DNA of 9,883 bases, from the NCBI GenBank assembly GCA_039024375.1, contig JBCCQK010000313.1, positions 1 to 9,883 on the forward strand, written 5' to 3'. The notes under the pieces are model-generated. The model was not told where the DNA came from, ran no database searches, and was given only the letters and a program-made list of their open reading frames with translations. Origin of the DNA: JAFMDF01 sp039024375 (GTDB lineage Bacteria > Bacteroidota > Bacteroidia > Chitinophagales > Saprospiraceae). How positions within the stretch are numbered: the stretch's first letter is position 1; the number at the start of each line of letters is the position of its first letter. The position numbers and the translations under genes were made by a program. Below are positions 6,072 to 9,883 of the stretch, one piece after another.

Positions 6072-7166
6072 ATGACAGAAACACTTAAAACAATTGCTTT
6101 AAATAATAAGCACATCGAATTAGGGGGCAAGATGGTCGCCTTTGCGGGTTATTCCATGCCGTTGCAATATTCTGCCTTGACGGAAGAACACAAAACGGTT
6201 CGAAATGGCGTCGGCATTTTCGACGTATCGCACATGGGAGAATTTCTTCTTGAGGGAACAAAGGCACTGGATTTGGTACAGAAAGTGGTGAGCAACGACG
6301 CTAGTAAGTTAGCAATTGGAGATGCGCAGTACGCTTGTTTACCCAATGACCAAGGCGGCATCGTCGATGATTTATTGATTTATCGAATGGCCGAAGAGGC
6401 CTACATGCTGGTCGTCAATGCGTCTAATATCGATAAAGACTGGGCGTGGATTAGCCAGCATAACGACTTGGGCGTTCAAATGACCAATCAATCGGACAAG
6501 TTATCCCTTTTTGCCGTACAAGGACCTTTGGCCACGCAAGTGCTACAAAAGTTGACCGACACTGACCTATCAGCAGTCAAATATTATACTTTCAAGGTAG
6601 GTACGATGGCTGATATTCCCAACGTCATTATTTCCGCAACGGGCTATACAGGTGCGGGTGGATTCGAGTTGTACGTTCCGAATGCCCACGCCGAAAAATT
6701 ATGGGACGCCGTTATGGAAGCGGGCCAACCCGAAGGTATCTTACCAATTGGTTTAGGTGCTAGGGATACACTACGGTTAGAAATGGGCTACTGTTTGTAC
6801 GGCAATGATATTGATGACCATACTTCTCCTTTAGAGGCTGGACTAGGATGGGTGACGAAGTTCACTAAACCTTTTATCAACTCGGAAGCGTTAGCTGCTC
6901 AAAAAGCGGCGGGTATCACTAAAAAGCTAGTTGGCTTTGAAATGTTGGAAAGGGGCATTCCACGGAAGGGCTACACCATTTTAGATTCAGAAGGTAATGA
7001 AATTGGAATCGTTACCTCGGGGGGGCAGTCTCCTTCTTTGGAAAAAGGAATTGGGTTGGGCTATGTTCAAAAAGCCTTTTCAAAAAGTGGAACAGAAATA
7101 TTGATTCAGATTCGCAAAAAGCAGGTGAAGGCAGTAGTGAAGCGACCGCCGTTTTACAAAGCCTAA
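6072..7166 (+). CDS. gcvT: Aminomethyltransferase, glycine cleavage system T-protein
   Basis: The 364-residue protein has the usual GcvT length. It moves the aminomethyl carbon from the lipoyl H-protein to tetrahydrofolate, releasing ammonia and making methylene-THF. Visible signatures are MVAFAGYSMPLQY (21-33), GIFDVSHMGEF (48-58), GGIVDDLLIY with the acidic pair D99/D100 that includes the folate-side catalytic Asp, SATGYTGAGGFELYVP (188-203), GARDTLRLEMGYCLYGND (229-246), and the C-terminal barrel with SGGQSPSLEKGIGLGYV and the ending KRPPFYKA. The other glycine cleavage genes (gcvH, gcvP) are not here, which is common in Bacteroidota. No glycine riboswitch is seen in the short leader 6009-6071, which is mostly heptamer repeat. 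The ATG follows AAAAATAATAGC, an A-rich leader, and no in-frame upstream start extends the family match. Confidence 0.96.
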   Translation: MTETLKTIALNNKHIELGGKMVAFAGYSMPLQYSALTEEHKTVRNGVGIFDVSHMGEFLLEGTKALDLVQKVVSNDASKLAIGDAQYACLPNDQGGIVDDLLIYRMAEEAYMLVVNASNIDKDWAWISQHNDLGVQMTNQSDKLSLFAVQGPLATQVLQKLTDTDLSAVKYYTFKVGTMADIPNVIISATGYTGAGGFELYVPNAHAEKLWDAVMEAGQPEGILPIGLGARDTLRLEMGYCLYGNDIDDHTSPLEAGLGWVTKFTKPFINSEALAAQKAAGITKKLVGFEMLERGIPRKGYTILDSEGNEIGIVTSGGQSPSLEKGIGLGYVQKAFSKSGTEILIQIRKKQVKAVVKRPPFYKA

Positions 7167-7184
7167 ATGATTATTTGATGAATA

Positions 7185-7221
7185 TAACATATCGGATATT
7201 TTAAAAATATCCGATATGTTA
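7185..7221. repeat. Perfect 18-bp inverted repeat between gcvT and the hydrolase gene
   Basis: Bases 7185-7202 (TAACATATCGGATATTTT) are the exact reverse complement of 7204-7221, with one base (A, 7203) between. It begins 18 nt after the gcvT stop and ends 13 nt before the next ATG. It could be a terminator hairpin for gcvT, though the T-run is in the left arm and none follows, or an operator or cruciform element for the downstream gene. The sequence alone does not decide. Confidence 0.85.
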
Positions 7222-7234
7222 AACACTTAGTGCC

Positions 7235-8452
7235 ATGCCAAAAATTACCAAAGTTTCTTTTCCCAACGAGACAGGATACGAATTATCCGCTCGCTTGGAA
7301 CTGCCGCTCGACCAGTACCCTAAAGCCTTTGCTATTTTTGCCCACTGCTTTACATGCGGAAAAAATGTCCGTGCCGCTAGAAGCGTCAGCCAGTGTTTGA
7401 CTAAGTGTGGTATCGCCGTATTGCGCTTCGATTTTGCGGGCTTGGGCGGAAGTGAAGGCGATTTTTCGGATACTAATTTCACGTCGAACGTACAAGATAT
7501 AACTGCCGCAGCCGATTTTCTAACTAAAAACTTTGTAGCGCCGAGCATCTTAATCGGCCATTCTCTGGGTGGCGCCGCCGTTTTATCGGCCGCTCACGAA
7601 ATCGACTCTATCCGAGCAGTAGTTACGATTAACGCACCATTTGAACCTGCCCACGTTCAGCATTTGGTACAACCCGTGTCGGCCGAAATTGCCCAAAAAG
7701 GCCAAGCGACGGTGCAAATCGGCCTCCAACAATTTAACATCAAGCAGCAGTTTTTGGACGATATTACCCAAAACAGTTTGGTCGAAAAAATCAACCGACT
7801 AGGCAAAGCACTACTTATTTTTCACGCTCCACAGGATAGAATTGTCGCCATTGAAAACGCCGAAAAAATTTATACTAGTGCTCGCCATCCTAAGAGTTTC
7901 GTTACGCTCGACGGGGCAGACCATTTATTGAGTGATAAGAATGATGGGTACTATGTGGGCGAGGTCATTTCGAGTTGGGTAGAACGGTATTTACCCCAAA
8001 AAGAAACTAAAAAGCTACGGACCAAGTCGCAAGTGGCCGTTCGGCTAAACCAAGCTGATGCTTTCACGACCGAAGTAGTAGCCGGCCATCAACATTTTGT
8101 GGCCGACGAACCCGCTTCCGTAGGCGGCAATGATTTTGGACCTTCTCCATATCAATTGGTTTCCGCAGGTTTGGGCGCTTGTACCGCCATGACCATGCAC
8201 ATGTACGCCCGTCGTAAAAAATGGGATTTGCAGGAAGTGACCGTGCACATTGACCACCAGAAAGACTACGCTTCGGATAGGGAAGCATCGGAAAATCAGA
8301 CTAGGAAAATTGATATTTTTGAGCGCAAGATTGAGATAGAAGGTGAGCTGGACGATACACAAAAAGCCCGATTATTGGAAATTGCCGACCGCTGTCCAGT
8401 CCATCGAACCCTGCACAGTGAGGTAGCCGTGGAAACGAACTTCGTAAAGTAA
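7235..8452 (+). CDS. Alpha/beta-hydrolase–OsmC fusion protein
   Basis: The 405-residue protein has two domains. Residues ~1-253 form an alpha/beta-hydrolase with the oxyanion region AHCFTCGKN (36-44), nucleophile elbow GHSLGG (S110), catalytic Asp in HAPQDRIV (D201) and His in GADH (H230). Residues ~265-405 form an OsmC/Ohr-family domain with GPSPYQLVSAGLGACTAMT (C316) and DRCPVHRTL (C387), the two cysteines that in this family reduce peroxides, especially organic ones. Such fusions are a recognised architecture in databases (bifunctional alpha/beta hydrolase/OsmC). A plausible role is oxidative-stress defence, with the hydrolase acting on an ester or a lipid (hydro)peroxide; the substrate is unknown. 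It is probably cytoplasmic, as no signal peptide is visible. The palindrome at 7185-7221 lies directly upstream and may regulate it. The next gene begins 55 nt later. Confidence 0.93.
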   Translation: MPKITKVSFPNETGYELSARLELPLDQYPKAFAIFAHCFTCGKNVRAARSVSQCLTKCGIAVLRFDFAGLGGSEGDFSDTNFTSNVQDITAAADFLTKNFVAPSILIGHSLGGAAVLSAAHEIDSIRAVVTINAPFEPAHVQHLVQPVSAEIAQKGQATVQIGLQQFNIKQQFLDDITQNSLVEKINRLGKALLIFHAPQDRIVAIENAEKIYTSARHPKSFVTLDGADHLLSDKNDGYYVGEVISSWVERYLPQKETKKLRTKSQVAVRLNQADAFTTEVVAGHQHFVADEPASVGGNDFGPSPYQLVSAGLGACTAMTMHMYARRKKWDLQEVTVHIDHQKDYASDREASENQTRKIDIFERKIEIEGELDDTQKARLLEIADRCPVHRTLHSEVAVETNFVK

Positions 8453-8507
8453 TGGGATAAAGGGGTCGAACTTTTGCAAAAATTATCAAGGAATCAAAAA
8501 ATATCAC

Positions 8508-8831
8508 ATGGCTAAGTTCCATAAAAACATGAAAACGAGCGATTTGCCAATTCCCAATTTGGGATTACTAGAAATTTCGCTCCTACAAATTTTTATTTAC
8601 TCGTTTCTATGGGTCGTTAGCGACTTCACGGCTACACTCATTACGTTGGTCTTACCTGGTATTTTTCTGTTTTTATTGCTGATTGCTCTAGTAGCGGAAC
8701 TTATTGATTCTAGTAAAACACCCCGTTGGTATTTTAAATTTATGATTTTGTCCATCATTATCCCATTGGTCACTGCTGCTGTATTTGTAAGTATTTTAGG
8801 CGCCAATTTTGATTGGACGAAAGCGATTTAG
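8508..8831 (+). CDS. Small membrane protein, unrecognised family
   Basis: The 107-residue protein is not recognised. It has a polar N-terminus (~1-18, KFHKNMKTSDLPIPN) and three hydrophobic segments at about 20-37, 42-64 and 75-97, separated by a charged loop (ELIDSSKTPRWYFK, 64-77), and ends in ANFDWTKAI. An inner-membrane protein with two or three helices is likely. I chose ATG 8508; ATG 8529 (M8) is possible and would lose only seven residues. It lies 2 nt before a GT-C glycosyltransferase-like gene, so the two are probably coupled, and it may be an accessory subunit (inference from spacing only). The upstream gap 8453-8507 contains no clear promoter or terminator. Confidence 0.7.
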   Translation: MAKFHKNMKTSDLPIPNLGLLEISLLQIFIYSFLWVVSDFTATLITLVLPGIFLFLLLIALVAELIDSSKTPRWYFKFMILSIIIPLVTAAVFVSILGANFDWTKAI

Positions 8832-8833
8832 TA

Positions 8834-9883
8834 ATGTCCCGTTGGCGAACCCTTTGGCCTTTTGTCTTGGCCTATGTTGTACTGACTTGGCTAGTGGCCG
8901 ACCATCCCTTTTTCTGGGACACTGTCCAACTTGCATCCAAACACGCCCATTGGTTCTACGAACAAAGCTTTTCTACCATTTTACTACCCGATTCTATTGA
9001 TAGTGGCCATCCGCCTCTTTTTGGAATATATCTAGCATTTTGCTGGTTCTTATTTGGTAAGACCTTACTCGTAAGCCATTTTTCGATGCTACCTTTTTTG
9101 CTCGGTAGCCTCTCTTTTTTATACCAATTAGGAATATATTTTGGGCAAAAAGAGAACGTAACGTTCTTGCTACTATTAGGCACTTTAGACCCTTTTGTGG
9201 CGGGACAAAGCGTGTTGGTTAGCCCCGATTTGGTCCTACTTTTTGCTTTTCTTTGGATGTTGACCGCTATTTTGAAAGAACAAAAGTGGGCTATTCTTTT
9301 GGCAAGTCTGCTCTTGGGACTTATTAGTATGCGGGGGATGATGCTTTGTTTAGCGCTGTATGGTTGGTGGTTGACCTTACCCTATTTTACTTGTAAAAAG
9401 CAATTTTCCGTACCTCAATTTTTGAAAGACAGTTCTAATAAGGTAGTCCCTTTTTTACCCGCTGGACTGTTGGCCCTTGCTTTTCTATTGTATCACTACT
9501 TTGAAAAAGGTTGGGTTGGCTATCATCCAGATTCTCCCTGGTCGGGAAGTTTTGAACAGGTAAACATTTTGGGGGTTCTGGAAAATATAGGCATATTGGG
9601 ATGGAGATTATTAGACTACGGAAGGCTATTTTTATGGATGGGATTGCTTTTTTTATTAGTAAAAAGATTTTGGAAAAAAATAGAAGTTAACCAAAAATCG
9701 AAGTACCATTTGCTAGAAAATTTTTGGCAGTTACCTAGTCTAATCCTCTGGTTGTGTCTTTTCTTACTCCCGTCTCTATTATTGCACAAAGGCTTAATGA
9801 ACCATCGCTATTTATTACCTATCACGGTCAGTTTATCTCTTTTTTTCTATCAACTTTGGTGTCAAGCTAGTTGGAAAAAATCA
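8834..9883 (+). CDS. GT-C (PMT/ArnT-like, GT39-type) membrane glycosyltransferase, 3' end outside window
   Basis: The frame is open from ATG 8834 for 350 codons to the window edge without a stop. The N-terminal helix (~6-23) is followed by a first extracytoplasmic loop with FFWDTVQLASKHAHWFYE (D29); in GT-C enzymes an acidic residue here is usually catalytic. SGHPPLFGIYLAF (57-69) resembles the HPP segment of PMT_2/ArnT-like proteins. Many further hydrophobic helices follow (~80-104, 109-125, 128-146, 152-183, 205-222, 263-278, 300-317, 326-343), with a late RYLLP (325-329) typical of this fold. It probably transfers a sugar from a polyprenyl-phosphate donor on the outer face of the inner membrane; acceptor and sugar are unknown. 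It is preceded at 2 nt by a small membrane protein. Family membership is moderate-to-good, specificity unknown. Confidence 0.8.
   Translation, partial: MSRWRTLWPFVLAYVVLTWLVADHPFFWDTVQLASKHAHWFYEQSFSTILLPDSIDSGHPPLFGIYLAFCWFLFGKTLLVSHFSMLPFLLGSLSFLYQLGIYFGQKENVTFLLLLGTLDPFVAGQSVLVSPDLVLLFAFLWMLTAILKEQKWAILLASLLLGLISMRGMMLCLALYGWWLTLPYFTCKKQFSVPQFLKDSSNKVVPFLPAGLLALAFLLYHYFEKGWVGYHPDSPWSGSFEQVNILGVLENIGILGWRLLDYGRLFLWMGLLFLLVKRFWKKIEVNQKSKYHLLENFWQLPSLILWLCLFLLPSLLLHKGLMNHRYLLPITVSLSLFFYQLWCQASWKKS

Noticed and set aside
7227..7233. Single TTAGTGC heptamer before the hydrolase–OsmC gene
   Set aside because: One unit alone is expected by chance and there is no array around it.
7235..8452. Alpha/beta-hydrolase domain as the missing gamma-glutamyl hydrolase of the amine operon
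   Set aside because: The known hydrolases of this pathway are class I glutamine-amidotransferase fold; the serine hydrolase here is fused to OsmC, is separated by two genes and a palindrome, and has no supporting motif.
8809..9000. 63-codon plus-strand frame across the small membrane protein / GT-C junction
   Set aside because: It competes with the GT-C frame, which has clear family motifs and stays open for 350 codons.

Overview
The window looks like chromosomal DNA from a Bacteroidota bacterium, most likely a Saprospiria/Lewinella-like lineage (inferred). The reasons are A-rich leaders without Shine-Dalgarno motifs before the start codons, moderate GC content with tightly packed genes, an alpha/beta-hydrolase–OsmC fusion, and a putative kelch-propeller lipoprotein. 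All genes are on the + strand. Nothing indicates a phage, plasmid, transposase, tRNA, rRNA or CRISPR array. No stretch without a gene reaches 300 bases; the longest is 4781-5003 and is filled by a repeat element.

Region 1 (2-4780) is a tight run of four genes. The 3' part of tyrS (tyrosyl-tRNA synthetase) is followed after 13 nt by a glutamine-synthetase-like amine ligase of the GlnA4/PuuA kind. Nine nt later comes a short-chain dehydrogenase, which shares one base (TAATG) with an aldehyde dehydrogenase. The last three match the gene set of the mycobacterial glnA4-Rv2859c-aldC-Rv2857c locus. The suggested route is gamma-glutamylation of an amine (probably an amino alcohol), oxidation of the alcohol to an aldehyde, then oxidation to an acid. 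The amidotransferase-type hydrolase that would release glutamate is not in view.

Region 2 (4777-6057) is a kelch-repeat exported protein bracketed by heptanucleotide repeats (consensus YTRGTGA). On its 5' side is a 211-bp nested inverted repeat whose outer arms are heptamer arrays. On its 3' side is a shorter array that changes direction at a central CTAG. In both places the first heptamer overlaps the TAG stop codon of the preceding gene.

Region 3 (6072-8452) has gcvT (glycine cleavage T-protein), a perfect 18-bp-arm palindrome, and an alpha/beta-hydrolase fused to an OsmC peroxidase-like domain.

Region 4 (8508-9883) has a small unrecognised membrane protein, then after 2 nt an integral-membrane GT-C glycosyltransferase-like protein that runs off the window. 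This end is more AT-rich and hydrophobic.

The most notable signals are the amine-glutamylation operon without its hydrolase and directly behind tyrS, the heptamer-based nested inverted repeat next to stop codons, and the altered HIGH motif (TIGN) in the tyrosyl-tRNA synthetase.
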